Shown here one piece after another: positions 44,429 to 53,872 of a stretch of 64,000 nt of DNA. The notes under the pieces were generated by a model, which worked only from the letters and a program-made list of their open reading frames with translations, had not been told where the DNA came from and ran no database searches. Both the position numbers and the translations under genes were made by a program. Source of the stretch: Hahella sp018986435 (GTDB lineage Bacteria > Pseudomonadota > Gammaproteobacteria > Pseudomonadales > Oleiphilaceae); assembly GCF_050749805.1 (NCBI RefSeq), contig NZ_CP192738.1:6758001-6822000 (forward strand), read 5' to 3'. Positions within the stretch are counted from its first letter, which is position 1, and every line of letters begins with the position of its first letter.

Positions 44429-45423
44429 GAGACCTCCGCGGTTTGCGTCGTCGCTACGAGCGGACGGGAAACTCTGGCGCAGGCGACGACGCGTCCTTCT
44501 GTTAAAGACGCCAACGCTTGCGTCTGGGTAAGACAGGTCGACTCCGCCTTCTCGCAACGGGGCGCAAAAGCGCAACCCGCGATCGATTCCGTCAGACGCG
44601 GCGGCGCGCCGGGAATGCCCTGCAGGCGTCTGCGAGGGCCGCGCAATGACGGAAAGGAGCGCAGCAGCGCTTGTGTATAAGGGTGCGCCGGTTGCTCTCC
44701 GACCTGCCGCGCCGTTCCGGCTTCCACCAGTCGACCGGCGTACATGACCCCGATGCGGTCGCAAAACTCCAGCATCAATCCCAGATCGTGGGAGATAAAC
44801 AGCACAGAGAAGCCAAACTCCCGCTGTAATGCGGAAATCTTGCCAATGATGTCGCGCTGCACCACTACATCCAATGCCGTGGTCGGCTCATCCATGATGA
44901 TCAGCCGGGGCCGCAACGCCAGCGCCATGGCGATGCAGATACGCTGCCGCATACCGCCGCTGAATTGATGGGGATAATCGTCCAGCCTGCCGGGATCGAT
45001 GCCCACCAGGGCAAACAGTTCCCTGGTTCGGGCGCGCGCTTGATCCTCATTCACGCGCTGGTGGGCGCGAATGGCGTCGCACACCTGTTCCGACACCCGA
45101 ATCACCGGATTCAAGGCGTTCATGGCGCTCTGCAGAACAACGCTGGTCTGCGCCCAGCGAAACGCCCGCAGCCGTTTTGCGTCCATGCGCAACACGTCCG
45201 CCCCCTCGAACAGCACTTCACCATCAGAGACGAAGCCCGGCATGCGAATCAATCTGGCGATAGCGAAAGCAGTGGTGCTCTTGCCGCAACCGGATTCCCC
45301 CGCCAGACCGAATACTTCCCCCGCACGGATATCGAAGCTGATCTCGTCCACGGCGCGGGCGACGCCGGCGTCCGTCAGGTAATCCACACACAGATTGCGA
45401 ATGCTCAGTAAAACGTCAGTCAT
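44425..45423 (-). CDS. Opp/Dpp-type ABC transporter ATPase (first)
   Basis: The 332-residue ATPase has Walker A GESGCGKST, signature FSGGMRQRICIAMAL, Walker B LIIMDEPTTALDV, H-loop ISHD and the C-terminal GCAFAPRCEKAESTC. Start ATG 45423 overlaps the upstream permease gene by 8 bases; the frame extends to 45507 but that part lies in the permease gene. OppD-like partner in a heterodimeric ATPase pair. Confidence 0.93.
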   Translation of the reverse strand: MTDVLLSIRNLCVDYLTDAGVARAVDEISFDIRAGEVFGLAGESGCGKSTTAFAIARLIRMPGFVSDGEVLFEGADVLRMDAKRLRAFRWAQTSVVLQSAMNALNPVIRVSEQVCDAIRAHQRVNEDQARARTRELFALVGIDPGRLDDYPHQFSGGMRQRICIAMALALRPRLIIMDEPTTALDVVVQRDIIGKISALQREFGFSVLFISHDLGLMLEFCDRIGVMYAGRLVEAGTARQVGEQPAHPYTQALLRSFPSLRGPRRRLQGIPGAPPRLTESIAGCAFAPRCEKAESTCLTQTQALASLTEGRVVACARVSRPLVATTQTAEVS

Positions 45424-46381
45424 TGACAGGCAATCCTTTCTTGCGCAGGTAGGCGATGACCGCTTTTTCCCCGTGCCGCTTGCGCAGCAACGGGTTGGCG
45501 ATTTCATCCACTGTGAAGTTGATCAATACCAGCGCCGCGCCGGTGAGCATGATGGCGAAGCAGGCGGGCAGAATTTCCCACCAGGCGCCAACTTGCAGCG
45601 CCGAATTCTGCTGCCCCCAAAACAGAATGGTTCCCCAGGTCACCGCGCTGGGATCGCCCAGGCCGATGAACTCCAGACCCGCCTCCGCCAGAATGGCGTA
45701 GATAGTGGTCAACACAAAGCCGCTCACCACCAGAGACAGCATGTTGGGCAGGATATGCGCGGCCAGAATGCGCCACCAGGGCTCATTCAGCAGTTGGGCG
45801 GCCAAGATGAAGTCTTTATGACGGATTTGCAAGGTCTGCGCCCGGATAATGCGGGCGGTCCAGCCCCAGCCGGTGGCGGCCAGCACCAATCCAATCACCA
45901 TGGGGCTGGCGCTGTCGACAAAGCTGGCGATCACGATAATCAGCGGCAGTGCGGGAATCACCAGCGCCACGTTGACGATGAAGCTGATGACGTCATCCAG
46001 ACGGCCGCCAAAATAACCCGCGCACATCCCGACGAATACGCCGATCAGCGTCGCCAGCGCCCCGGCCAGCAACCCCACTGTCAGACTGGATTGAGCGCCA
46101 TACAGCAATTGCGCGAACACATCCTTGCCCATGCGCGTAGTTCCCAGCCAATGGTCGCCGTCCGGCGGTAAGTGCGGCATGGCGCTCATACGATCCGGGG
46201 GAAACTCCGTCAACCAGGGCGCACCCAAAGCCGCCACCGTCAACAACAGTAGAATCAGCAGACCCGCGACGCCGCGCTTATCCGCCAGAAACACCCGCAG
46301 AGGCGCCGGCGCCCGACGGAGCAGCCCACCCGTTTGTAGGTTGTCCAGGCCCAGTTCGACCTGTAGATCATGCAGTTTCAC
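45416..46381 (-). CDS. Opp/Dpp-type ABC transporter permease (DppC-like)
   Basis: The 321-residue protein has about six membrane helices, a first helix LLILLLLTVAALGAPWLTEF, the periplasmic HWLGTTRMGKDVFAQLLYGA typical of DppC/OppC, and the EAA-type loop near LNEPWWRILAAHILPNM. Start is GTG 46381, overlapping the stop of the preceding permease gene (GTGA), with AGGAG upstream. The extended C-terminus is charged. Confidence 0.92.
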   Translation of the reverse strand: MKLHDLQVELGLDNLQTGGLLRRAPAPLRVFLADKRGVAGLLILLLLTVAALGAPWLTEFPPDRMSAMPHLPPDGDHWLGTTRMGKDVFAQLLYGAQSSLTVGLLAGALATLIGVFVGMCAGYFGGRLDDVISFIVNVALVIPALPLIIVIASFVDSASPMVIGLVLAATGWGWTARIIRAQTLQIRHKDFILAAQLLNEPWWRILAAHILPNMLSLVVSGFVLTTIYAILAEAGLEFIGLGDPSAVTWGTILFWGQQNSALQVGAWWEILPACFAIMLTGAALVLINFTVDEIANPLLRKRHGEKAVIAYLRKKGLPVND

Positions 46382-47364
46382 GCTAATTCGCTCCTGTCGC
46401 GCAACCGGGGGTCCAGCAGCAGATTCAGCAGATCCGCAATCAGGTTCGCCAACAACACGGTGAATGTCAGCAACAACAGTTGTCCCTGAATGAAGGCGTA
46501 GTCTCTTTTCTCAATCGCCGCGAGGGTGAACTTGCCCAGTCCGGGATAGTTGAACACCACCTCCGTGATCAAGGCGCCTCCCAGCACAAAGCCGAAGGTC
46601 AGGGCCAGTGACGTGATCTGCGGCAGCATGGCGTTGCGGGCGGCGTAGCGGAACAGAATACGGCGACCGCTGAGCCCTTTGGCCCGCGCCAGGGTGATGT
46701 AATCTTCGTTGAGCAGATTGATCATGGTGTTGCGCATGCTCAGATGCCACCCGCCAATGGCGATGATCACCAAAGACGCCAGCGGCAGCACGCTGTGATA
46801 CAGGACGCTGCCTATGAAGGCCATATTCCATCCCGGCTCCAGATCAATGTTGTAGGCCCGTCCCAAAGGAAACCATTCCAGTTGCAGGGCGAAACCGTAC
46901 AACAGGAGCAACGCCACCACCGCCGGGGTGAAGGCGTTCAACATGACATTCACTGGCGTAAACAGCGTGTCGAAGAAGGAGCCGCGCCGCCAGGCCGCCA
47001 GCATTCCAAATAAAATGCCCACGCCAAAACTCAACAAGGTCGCAACGCCCACCAGAAACAACGTCCAGCCGGCGGCGTATAGCAGCATTTCCGAAGCAGG
47101 CTGCGGAAAATTGACGGTGGAGACGCCCAGATCGCCATGCAACAGCCGGATCACATAGGCGACGAACTGATCCCACAGACTGCCGTCAAACCCATAGGCG
47201 GCGCGCATGGCGTCCAGGCTTTGCTGCGACATGCGCCCGCGCAGGCTGACGAACAGCGTCGCCGCCGGATCGCCCGGCATCAGACGGGGAATAAAAAAGT
47301 TGAGGGTCAACGCCACCGCAAAGGCGGCGCAGTAAAACCCAAGACGGCGCAGAATAAAGCGCAT
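46378..47364 (-). CDS. Opp/Dpp-type ABC transporter permease (DppB-like)
   Basis: The 328-residue protein starts MRFILRRLGFYCAAFAVALT, typical of DppB/OppB, and then has the periplasmic FIPRLMPGDPAATLF and later helices with the EAA-type loop ARAKGLSGRRILFRYAARNA. ATG 47364 is chosen for GGGAG 8 bases upstream. It follows the binding protein by 22 bases. Confidence 0.92.
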   Translation of the reverse strand: MRFILRRLGFYCAAFAVALTLNFFIPRLMPGDPAATLFVSLRGRMSQQSLDAMRAAYGFDGSLWDQFVAYVIRLLHGDLGVSTVNFPQPASEMLLYAAGWTLFLVGVATLLSFGVGILFGMLAAWRRGSFFDTLFTPVNVMLNAFTPAVVALLLLYGFALQLEWFPLGRAYNIDLEPGWNMAFIGSVLYHSVLPLASLVIIAIGGWHLSMRNTMINLLNEDYITLARAKGLSGRRILFRYAARNAMLPQITSLALTFGFVLGGALITEVVFNYPGLGKFTLAAIEKRDYAFIQGQLLLLTFTVLLANLIADLLNLLLDPRLRDRSELA

Positions 47365-47386
47365 CAGCACATCTCCCTGGCGGACG

Positions 47387-49108
47387 CTATTGTCGCGCCA
47401 CTTGCGCCGCCGCTTCTTTACGCAGAGACAGGTTCAACACATGCACGCCCCGCTCCGGCACCCCCAGATGCAGCATCGGCCGCACATAGGGATTGTCCTG
47501 GGTCACCCAGCCCTGAAAGCGGGAGTCGTTGTACTGATACCAGTCCGGGTTGGCGAACAGGGTGATGACCGGCAGTTTCTCCGCCACCTGTTTGTGCACC
47601 TGCGTCAGCCATTTTTTCTGTTCGGCCCGATCCTGGGTTTGCGCAAATTTGTCCAACGCCTGATTGATCTCCGGGATAACCATGCCGTGCATGTTCTGCT
47701 CCAGCCGCCGCCCTTCCGCCAGCCCATCCGTGGCGAACATCAGACTGTAGGTTCCATGGGGCGTCGCGGAAGGTTTGGTCCACATGATGTAAACGTCGAA
47801 ATCGCCCTGGGTGGTTCCCGCAAACCAGGTGCTTTCGTCCTGGGTGCTGAGATGGGCGTTGACGCCAATGTCGCGCAGGTTTTCCGACACCGTCATCATG
47901 GTGTTGACCCAATCCGACCAGCCGGAGGGCACCGCCAGTTTGAACTCAATGGGGGAGCCGTCCGGATTGTCGCGCCAGCCGTCGCCATCGCGATCAACAA
48001 ATCCGCTCTCATCCAACAGGGCCTTGGCGCGCTTTGGGTTGTACTCCATCAGGTAGCGATAGGGTTGCAGGGCCTGCGCGTCGTACCAGTCCTTGTACAG
48101 TTCGCCGGTGCCGATAGGAAACTGGGTTTCCGTGGTCAGGCCGAAGGTGGCCACATCCAGAATAAAGCGGCGGTTGAGCGCCATACTGAACGCCTGGCGG
48201 AACGGCAGACTGTTGAACGGCGCTTTACGGGTGTTCAAATGCAAATTGGCGTTGGCGCCGGCGGGAAACCAGTATTTGTTATGCTTGTCGCCGTTGACGT
48301 AGGTTTTTTCCGGGTCCGACATGCCGTCTCCCAGCCAGTCGATTTTGCCGGCCCGCGCCGCCAGCATGGTCTGGTCATTGCCGGAATACTGAGGGAACTT
48401 CAGACAGTCGATGTAGGGTTTGCCGGCGTCCCAGTATTTCTCGTTCCGGCATACCTTGAACTGGGACATGCTGAAAGAACGCACTTCAGTAAAGGGTCCG
48501 GTGGCCACCGGCTCCGGGTTGGCGAAAGTCGTTGGGTCCTGCACGTCTTTCCAGATATGACGCGGCAAGGGATACATCACGCCGATATGTTCGTGCGCCA
48601 GTGCGCTGGGCTTACTCAAGTGCGCCACAAAAGTGAGGTCGTCGATCTTTTCCATGCTGACGATCAGCCCGTTGGGGTTGCTGTCTGACTGGATGTCCAG
48701 ACCGACTGGAAAAGCCGGGTGGGATTTCGCCAGTTCGAAGGTAAAGACCACATCGTCAGCGCTAAAGGGCTGGCCATCCGACCACTTTACGCCTGGGCGC
48801 AGATGGTAAGTGATGGAGCGCAGGTCGTCAGCGGTCTCGAAGGAGACGGCGAGACGGGGGAAGTCCTGGCCGGGATGGGCGATGTTGTATATCCACAGGG
48901 GTTCGTAGATGAAGTCCTGGGCGTAAAAAGCGCCGACGGAGAAATTATAGGGGTTGAAGTTACGCACATGGGCGTTGGTCTGAGTCGGGGCCAGCACCAG
49001 CTCGCCGCCGTGAATCCTGTTTTGATCCGCCTCCGCCGCCTGCACCGAAGCCGTCAGCGCCAAACAAGCGATTAAAGACCGCGTTTTTATTTTTGTCGTC
49101 GCTTTCAT
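47387..49108 (-). CDS. Periplasmic oligosaccharide-binding protein (Opp-type, family 5)
   Basis: The 573-residue protein has a signal peptide (cleaved near SVQA, about residue 24) and the family 5 solute-binding fold: YHLRPGVKWSDGQPFSADDV, NLHLNTRKAPFNSLPFRQAF and DGDGWRDNPDGSP. In the Vibrio operon of the same order (binding protein, two permeases, two ATPases, GH9) this type binds cellobiose or chitin oligosaccharides rather than peptides, which is likely here too. ATG 49108 has GGGA at a good distance; ATG 49120 is the alternative. Confidence 0.9.
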   Translation of the reverse strand: MKATTKIKTRSLIACLALTASVQAAEADQNRIHGGELVLAPTQTNAHVRNFNPYNFSVGAFYAQDFIYEPLWIYNIAHPGQDFPRLAVSFETADDLRSITYHLRPGVKWSDGQPFSADDVVFTFELAKSHPAFPVGLDIQSDSNPNGLIVSMEKIDDLTFVAHLSKPSALAHEHIGVMYPLPRHIWKDVQDPTTFANPEPVATGPFTEVRSFSMSQFKVCRNEKYWDAGKPYIDCLKFPQYSGNDQTMLAARAGKIDWLGDGMSDPEKTYVNGDKHNKYWFPAGANANLHLNTRKAPFNSLPFRQAFSMALNRRFILDVATFGLTTETQFPIGTGELYKDWYDAQALQPYRYLMEYNPKRAKALLDESGFVDRDGDGWRDNPDGSPIEFKLAVPSGWSDWVNTMMTVSENLRDIGVNAHLSTQDESTWFAGTTQGDFDVYIMWTKPSATPHGTYSLMFATDGLAEGRRLEQNMHGMVIPEINQALDKFAQTQDRAEQKKWLTQVHKQVAEKLPVITLFANPDWYQYNDSRFQGWVTQDNPYVRPMLHLGVPERGVHVLNLSLRKEAAAQVARQ

Positions 49109-49148
49109 TCGTCTTCCCATTTCCTGTTTAAGTTGAACCCCTGACGAT

Positions 49149-50153
49149 TCAGTTCAGATCCCTCACTGAATCCCGTTCGATCAGCTTGGGCTCCAACACA
49201 ACGTGCTTCTCCGCCATGGTCGGATTCTCCAAGCGTTCAATGAGCAGTTTTACCGCCGCCTCGCCCATCTCCATTACGTCCTGCCTGACAGTGGTCAGCG
49301 CGGGACACATTAGTTTGGCGTGAAAATTATCGTCATACCCCACCACCGAGATCTGCTCCGGCACGCTGGCGCCCCGCTCGCGCAGGGCTTGATATACCCC
49401 CGCCGCCATATCGTCATCGCCGGCGCAAATAGCCGTGAATCGGGCGCCGCCGTCCAGCAGCCGCAGGGTCGCCTGATAGCCGAACGTCTCCTCGTAGGGA
49501 CCGGACAGAATCAGATAGTCGCGCTCGGTCAGGCCGTGCTCCGCCATAGCGCGCAGGAAGCCGTCCCGGCGCAGTCGAGCGTCCAGGTAGCTCTCCGGCC
49601 CCATCAGATGCGCGATGCGCCGGTGTCCTTTCTCCAATAAATAACGCGCCGCCAAATAGCCGCCATGCAGGTTGTCCACCCGCGCCGACCATTTGGAAAT
49701 CTCCGGCAGCATGCGCCCCATGGTCACAATGGGGTAGTTGCCGGGATGTACGCCAGCCAGACGCTCCAACGGCACTTCGTTCTCCACGTATAGCAACAGT
49801 CCGTCGCAGCGGCGATCCAGCAATGAGTTGATCACGGCGACTTCCCGGTCCAGATCGCCATAGCCGCTGGTGACCACCAGATGTTTGTCGGAACCGGAGA
49901 TGTAATCCTGTACGCCGCTCAGCATCTGCGCATAGAAGGGGCTGGCGAGGTTCACCACCACCACGCCGATGATGTCGGACTTGTTACTTTTCAGGCCCCG
50001 CGCGAAATGATTGGGACGGTAGCCCAGCTTGCGAATGGCGTCCTCCACCCGCTTACGCGCGGCGGGAGAAACAGACCCTTTGTTTGACACCACCCGGCTG
50101 ACCGTGGACTTCGACACATGGGCCAGCTCCGATACATCGATAATTGTTGGCAT
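49149..50153 (-). CDS. LacI-family repressor of the Opp-type/GH9 operon
   Basis: The 334-residue regulator has an N-terminal helix-turn-helix and hinge (IIDVSELAHVSKSTVSRVVS, then KLGYRPNHFARGL) and a sugar-binding core of the ribose type (IIGVVVVNLASPFYAQ, YDDNFHAKLMCPALTTV). It is the first gene of the operon, with the binding protein 40 bases downstream, and an excellent palindrome covers its own start of transcription (50169-50184). It should repress the operon, itself included, until cellobiose or a similar sugar binds. It resembles CelR-type regulators in context. Confidence 0.92.
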   Translation of the reverse strand: MPTIIDVSELAHVSKSTVSRVVSNKGSVSPAARKRVEDAIRKLGYRPNHFARGLKSNKSDIIGVVVVNLASPFYAQMLSGVQDYISGSDKHLVVTSGYGDLDREVAVINSLLDRRCDGLLLYVENEVPLERLAGVHPGNYPIVTMGRMLPEISKWSARVDNLHGGYLAARYLLEKGHRRIAHLMGPESYLDARLRRDGFLRAMAEHGLTERDYLILSGPYEETFGYQATLRLLDGGARFTAICAGDDDMAAGVYQALRERGASVPEQISVVGYDDNFHAKLMCPALTTVRQDVMEMGEAAVKLLIERLENPTMAEKHVVLEPKLIERDSVRDLN

Positions 50154-50168
50154 GACAGGCTTCTACAG

Positions 50169-50184
50169 TTGGGAACGTCCCCAA
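50169..50184. promoter_or_regulatory. LacI-type operator of the Opp-type/GH9 operon
   Basis: TTGGGAACGTCCCCAA is a palindrome in 14 of 16 bases, centred on CG. It resembles the CelR operator TGGGAGCGCTCCCA at 11 of 14 positions. It lies directly downstream of the -10, over the predicted transcription start. Confidence 0.75.
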
Positions 50185-50185
50185 A

Positions 50186-50214
50186 ATCATGTTGCAGGGG
50201 GGTATTAGGGTCAA
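50186..50214 (-). promoter_or_regulatory. Sigma-70 promoter of the Opp-type/GH9 operon
   Basis: On the minus strand TTGACC (50214-50209), a 17-base spacer, then CATGAT (50191-50186). The repressor palindrome begins 1 base after the -10. Confidence 0.6.
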
Positions 50215-50373
50215 GGCTGCAGCGGCTTAACCAGGGCGTTATAACGCGACAGCCTGTCACCCCGAGGTAAAACCCCGCTTACGCCAGAAGCCCGCAACAA
50301 TCATTCATCTTATTGAAATATTTAATATTTTTAGATGGAAAAGAGCGTTTATACCGCGACTGAAAACAAGAAA

Positions 50374-50415
50374 GGCGACGATTCCCAATTTGTTCCCAAA
50401 TTGACAACCGTCGCC
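50374..50415 (-). terminator. Long two-part inverted repeat between the two sugar operons
   Basis: GGCGACG (50374-50380) pairs with CGTCGCC (50409-50415), and inside it CAATTTG (50386-50392) pairs with CAAATTG (50397-50403) around a 4-base loop. It lies about 100 bases after the stop of the ATPase gene that ends the CUT1 operon. No strong T-run follows. The inner part also holds two TTGGGAA units on the minus strand, like half of the operator at 50169. Confidence 0.4.
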
Positions 50416-50516
50416 AAGACGGGCCTATTCTGGCCGCGTCGATACGCAAATCGCCCCCAAAGCTCTCTGCGTACTTCGGGCTGTTCCCTGGCCCCGCAAT
50501 CGCGTCGGAAACAGGC

Positions 50517-51611
50517 TCAGCCCAAAGACAGGTTAACCCCTTGTTGATTGAACAGATGGCAGCACTCCAGCTCGGCCGCAACGCCAACCTGACCGCCTTC
50601 ATAAAAGCCCATGGCGGAGGAAGGCGTCTTCACCACCAGATGTTTTTCCAGCCCCGCCACATGCAGATAAGCCACCGCGACATCGCCCATTTCTTCAATG
50701 ATGTCCACCCGCGCCGGAATCCCCTGATCCGGCGTCGTCAGACGCACATGCTCAGGCCGCACGCCCAGACACACCGGTTCGCCAAGCGTTCGACCGGAGG
50801 GCGCGGGAATCTGCAAGGGACGCGGCGATGAGCCTATCTGCACCGTCGCGCCCCGTTCACTGCTGGCCTGCACGCGACAAGGGAGAAAATTCATCTTCGG
50901 CGAGCCGATAAAGCCCGCCACAAATTGATTGCCGGGCCGCTCATATAGCTCCATGGGACGGCCGGTCTGTTCAATATGGCCGCCGTTAAGCACGACGATG
51001 CGGTCCCCCAGTGTCATGGCTTCAGTCTGATCATGAGTCACGTAGACCATGGTGGTTCCCAGTTGCTTGTGGAGCTTGGCCAGCTCCAACCGCATCTGGG
51101 CGCGCAGCGCAGCGTCCAGGTTTGAAAGGGGTTCATCAAACAGGAAGATGCTGGGCTGGCGCACAATCGCCCGGCCGATGGCCACCCGCTGGCGTTGACC
51201 GCCAGACAGCGCTTTGGGTTTACGCTGCAGCAGGTGGGTGATCTGCAGCACTTCCGCCGCCCGCTCCACCGCCTGCGCCACCTGGGGTTTCGGCAAACCG
51301 GCCATCTTGAGAGAGAACCCCATGTTTTCCGCCACGGTCATATGGGGATACAGGGCGTAACTCTGGAACACCATGGCCACGCCGCGTTCGGACGGAGGCA
51401 GCCCTTCCGTGCGCTTGTCGCCGATCAGGATATGACCCGCGGTAACCTCCTCCAGCCCCGCAATCATGCGCAGCAGAGTGGATTTACCGCAGCCAGAGGG
51501 GCCAACCAACACCACAAACTCGCCGTCTTCCACAAACAGATCCAGCTTTTTGATGATGCTGGCGCCGCCTTTGTAGCTCTTTTCAACGCCAAGCAATTGT
51601 AAGGACGCCAT
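50517..51611 (-). CDS. CUT1-type sugar ABC transporter ATPase (MsmX/UgpC-like)
   Basis: The 364-residue ATPase has Walker A GPSGCGKST, Q-loop FQSYALYPHMTV, signature LSGGQRQRVAIGRAI, Walker B FLFDEPLSNLDAALR, H-loop THDQ and a C-terminal TOBE-type domain (about 240-364, VCLGVRPEHVRL). That domain marks the sugar CUT1 class. It is the last gene of the operon, 53 bases after the GH1 gene, and energises permeases encoded at 53020-54874. Confidence 0.94.
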   Translation of the reverse strand: MASLQLLGVEKSYKGGASIIKKLDLFVEDGEFVVLVGPSGCGKSTLLRMIAGLEEVTAGHILIGDKRTEGLPPSERGVAMVFQSYALYPHMTVAENMGFSLKMAGLPKPQVAQAVERAAEVLQITHLLQRKPKALSGGQRQRVAIGRAIVRQPSIFLFDEPLSNLDAALRAQMRLELAKLHKQLGTTMVYVTHDQTEAMTLGDRIVVLNGGHIEQTGRPMELYERPGNQFVAGFIGSPKMNFLPCRVQASSERGATVQIGSSPRPLQIPAPSGRTLGEPVCLGVRPEHVRLTTPDQGIPARVDIIEEMGDVAVAYLHVAGLEKHLVVKTPSSAMGFYEGGQVGVAAELECCHLFNQQGVNLSLG

Positions 51612-51664
51612 GCTGTTCTCCCCTCGTCCCGGGTTAGTGTTTCACTCGCTTGCGCCCACCGCAG

Positions 51665-52981
51665 CTAAGCGCGCTGACGGGCAATAAAATCCCGATACCA
51701 GTGGCCGCTGGCCTTCAGCGTGCGCTGCTGGGTAGCGTAATCGACGTAGGTCAGCCCGAAGCGCTTGCTGTAACCCCAGTTCCATTCGTAGTTGTCCGCC
51801 AGGCTCCAATAGAAATACCCGCGGATATCCGCGCCCAACTCCATGGCCTGACGCAGCGCCTGCAGGTGAGTCTCCAGATAATGAATGCGCGCCGGGTCCT
51901 GCACTTCGCCGTTCTCCATGCGATCGGGGAAAGCGGCGCCGTTCTCGGTGATGTAAATCGGCGGCGGCAGGTAGTCGCGGGTGATTCTCACCAAATGCTG
52001 CGCCAGACCTTGCGGGTAGACTTCCCACCCCATGTCGGTCAGCCCCATGGCCGCCGGCGCCTGAGTTTGTGGGTTAGCCTCGCTGAAGTAGCCGCGGGTG
52101 TAGTAATTCACACCCAGGAAATCCAGCGGCTGCCTGATAATATCCATATCGCCGTCCGTGACCTTGGGCGCTTTGTCCCCCAGATAGGCCAACACATCCT
52201 GAGGATAGGCGCCGCGAAAAATCGGGTCCATGTACCAGCGAATGTTGGTTCCATCGTCCAGACGCGCCAGTTGGCGGTCAGCTTCCGAATCCGGATTAGC
52301 CGGATAAGTGGGGGTATGGTTGAGCACGATGCCCACTGGCGTCTCGCTGTTCACCGCACGCATACTCTGCAGCGCCAAACCGTGCGACAACAACAGATGA
52401 TGAGACACCTGATAGGCCATCGCCTCGTCCTGATAACCCGGCGCGAACTGGCCGGTAGCGTGTCCCAGGGTGGCGGTGCACCAGGGTTCGTTATGGGTGG
52501 AAATCGTTTTCACGCTATCGCCGTAACGCCGCATGAACTCCGCCGCATAGTCGGCGAACCGGTAGCAGGTGTCGCGATTGCGCCAGCCGCCCAGGTCTTC
52601 CAACGCCTGCGGCAGATCCCAATGATACAGAGTGACGTAGGGCTGCAAGCCTTTGACCAGCAGCGCATCGATCAAGCGACTGTAAAAGTCAAAGCCGGCT
52701 TCATTCCAGGCGCCTTTGCCGTCCGGTTGCACCCGCGGCCAGGCGATGGAAAAACGGTAGGCGTCCACACCCAATCCAGCAATAAGATCCACATCTTCCT
52801 GGTAGCGATGATAGTGATCGCAGGCGACGTCGCCGGTCTCGCCATTCACCGTCTTGCCCGGCGTATGAGAGAAGGTGTCCCAGATGGAAGGCCCTCTTCC
52901 GCCTTCGTTGGCGGCCCCCTCAATCTGGTACGCGCTGGTCGCCACGCCCCAGGTAAAATCCTTTGCAAATTTCTGATTCAT
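51665..52981 (-). CDS. GH1-family beta-glucosidase, cytoplasmic
   Basis: The 438-residue enzyme is a complete GH1 TIM barrel: GVATSAYQIEGAANEGGRG, acid/base Glu165 in STHNEPW, and nucleophile Glu346 in YITENGAA. There is no signal peptide. It would split cellobiose and other beta-glucosides taken up by the co-encoded transporter to glucose. ATG 52981 is taken as start over a TTG three codons earlier. It is located between the permease and ATPase genes of the operon, a common order in CUT1 cellobiose loci. Confidence 0.95.
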   Translation of the reverse strand: MNQKFAKDFTWGVATSAYQIEGAANEGGRGPSIWDTFSHTPGKTVNGETGDVACDHYHRYQEDVDLIAGLGVDAYRFSIAWPRVQPDGKGAWNEAGFDFYSRLIDALLVKGLQPYVTLYHWDLPQALEDLGGWRNRDTCYRFADYAAEFMRRYGDSVKTISTHNEPWCTATLGHATGQFAPGYQDEAMAYQVSHHLLLSHGLALQSMRAVNSETPVGIVLNHTPTYPANPDSEADRQLARLDDGTNIRWYMDPIFRGAYPQDVLAYLGDKAPKVTDGDMDIIRQPLDFLGVNYYTRGYFSEANPQTQAPAAMGLTDMGWEVYPQGLAQHLVRITRDYLPPPIYITENGAAFPDRMENGEVQDPARIHYLETHLQALRQAMELGADIRGYFYWSLADNYEWNWGYSKRFGLTYVDYATQQRTLKASGHWYRDFIARQRA

Positions 52982-53019
52982 AAAATACAAGCCTCTTATT
53001 GCTTTCTAAATCGCCGCTT

Positions 53020-53859
53020 CTATCCCTTCAGCGCGCCGGCTGTCATACCTTCGATCAGCCTCCGCGACGCCAATATGAATATGACGAGAAGCGGCGCCAC
53101 GGCGATGGAGGAGCCTGCGCAAATGGCGCCCCAGGGCACTTGCCCGGAGCCCTGTAGCGCGCGCAGCGCCAACGGAACCGTGTACATTTCCATGTCCCGC
53201 ATGACCACCAGAGGGGTCATGAAGTTGTTCCAGGATGTGATAAAGGTGATCAGCCCAAGGGTGCCCATGGCGGGGCCCGTCAGCGGCAGCACGATATGAC
53301 GGAAGGTGGCGAATTCGCCGCAGCCGTCCATGCGCGCCGCTTCCAGCAACTCCCGGGGAATCGCCGAGCTGATGTACTGACGCATCAAAAATACGCCTAA
53401 GGCGCTGCAAGCCATGGGCAGATACAGCGCCCGCGGCTCATTCATCCACCCGAACAGCGTCATGATCAGGGTGGTGGGTATCATGCCGAGAAACGGCGGG
53501 ATAAGGAGCGTGCTCATGACAATCATGAACAACAGATTCTTGAAGCGGAACTCATAGGTGGCGAAGGCGTAGCCCGCCAGGGAACAGAAGAACAAATTCA
53601 ACGCCGTGGTGATGATGGCCACATAAAAGCTCACTCCCAGGTTATTCCAGAAGTAAGGCAGTTTCTCCAGCAGCACCTGCACGTTCGCCACAAACTGACC
53701 GCCAAACCACACCGGCGGCGGCACGGAAAGAATATCCGTGTTGCTGTGAGTCGCGAAAACGAACATGAAGTAAAAAGGCCCCAACATGATCATCGCGCCA
53801 ACCGCGACGACCATGAATGCGATCCACTGACCGGGATCCAGGATGATACGTCTTTCCAT
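53020..53859 (-). CDS. CUT1-type sugar ABC permease (MalG-like)
   Basis: The 279-residue protein has six membrane helices and the EAA loop EAARMDGCGEFATFRHIVLP expected for MalG-like permeases. It also has the typical NNLGVSFYVAIITTALNLFF and FITSWNNFMTPLVV segments. It starts 13 bases after the other permease gene. With that partner it forms the membrane channel for the sugar bound by the protein of 54933-56171. Confidence 0.94.
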   Translation of the reverse strand: MERRIILDPGQWIAFMVVAVGAMIMLGPFYFMFVFATHSNTDILSVPPPVWFGGQFVANVQVLLEKLPYFWNNLGVSFYVAIITTALNLFFCSLAGYAFATYEFRFKNLLFMIVMSTLLIPPFLGMIPTTLIMTLFGWMNEPRALYLPMACSALGVFLMRQYISSAIPRELLEAARMDGCGEFATFRHIVLPLTGPAMGTLGLITFITSWNNFMTPLVVMRDMEMYTVPLALRALQGSGQVPWGAICAGSSIAVAPLLVIFILASRRLIEGMTAGALKG

Positions 53860-53872
53860 TGCCTGCTCCCGC

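Noticed and set aside
47390..48688. 432-codon plus-strand frame opposite the Opp-type binding protein
   Set aside because: GC-rich antisense frame; the minus-strand gene is a clear solute-binding protein in an operon.
51650..53299. 549-codon plus-strand frame opposite the GH1 gene
   Set aside because: Antisense to a complete GH1 enzyme with both catalytic Glu; the frame has no recognisable domain.
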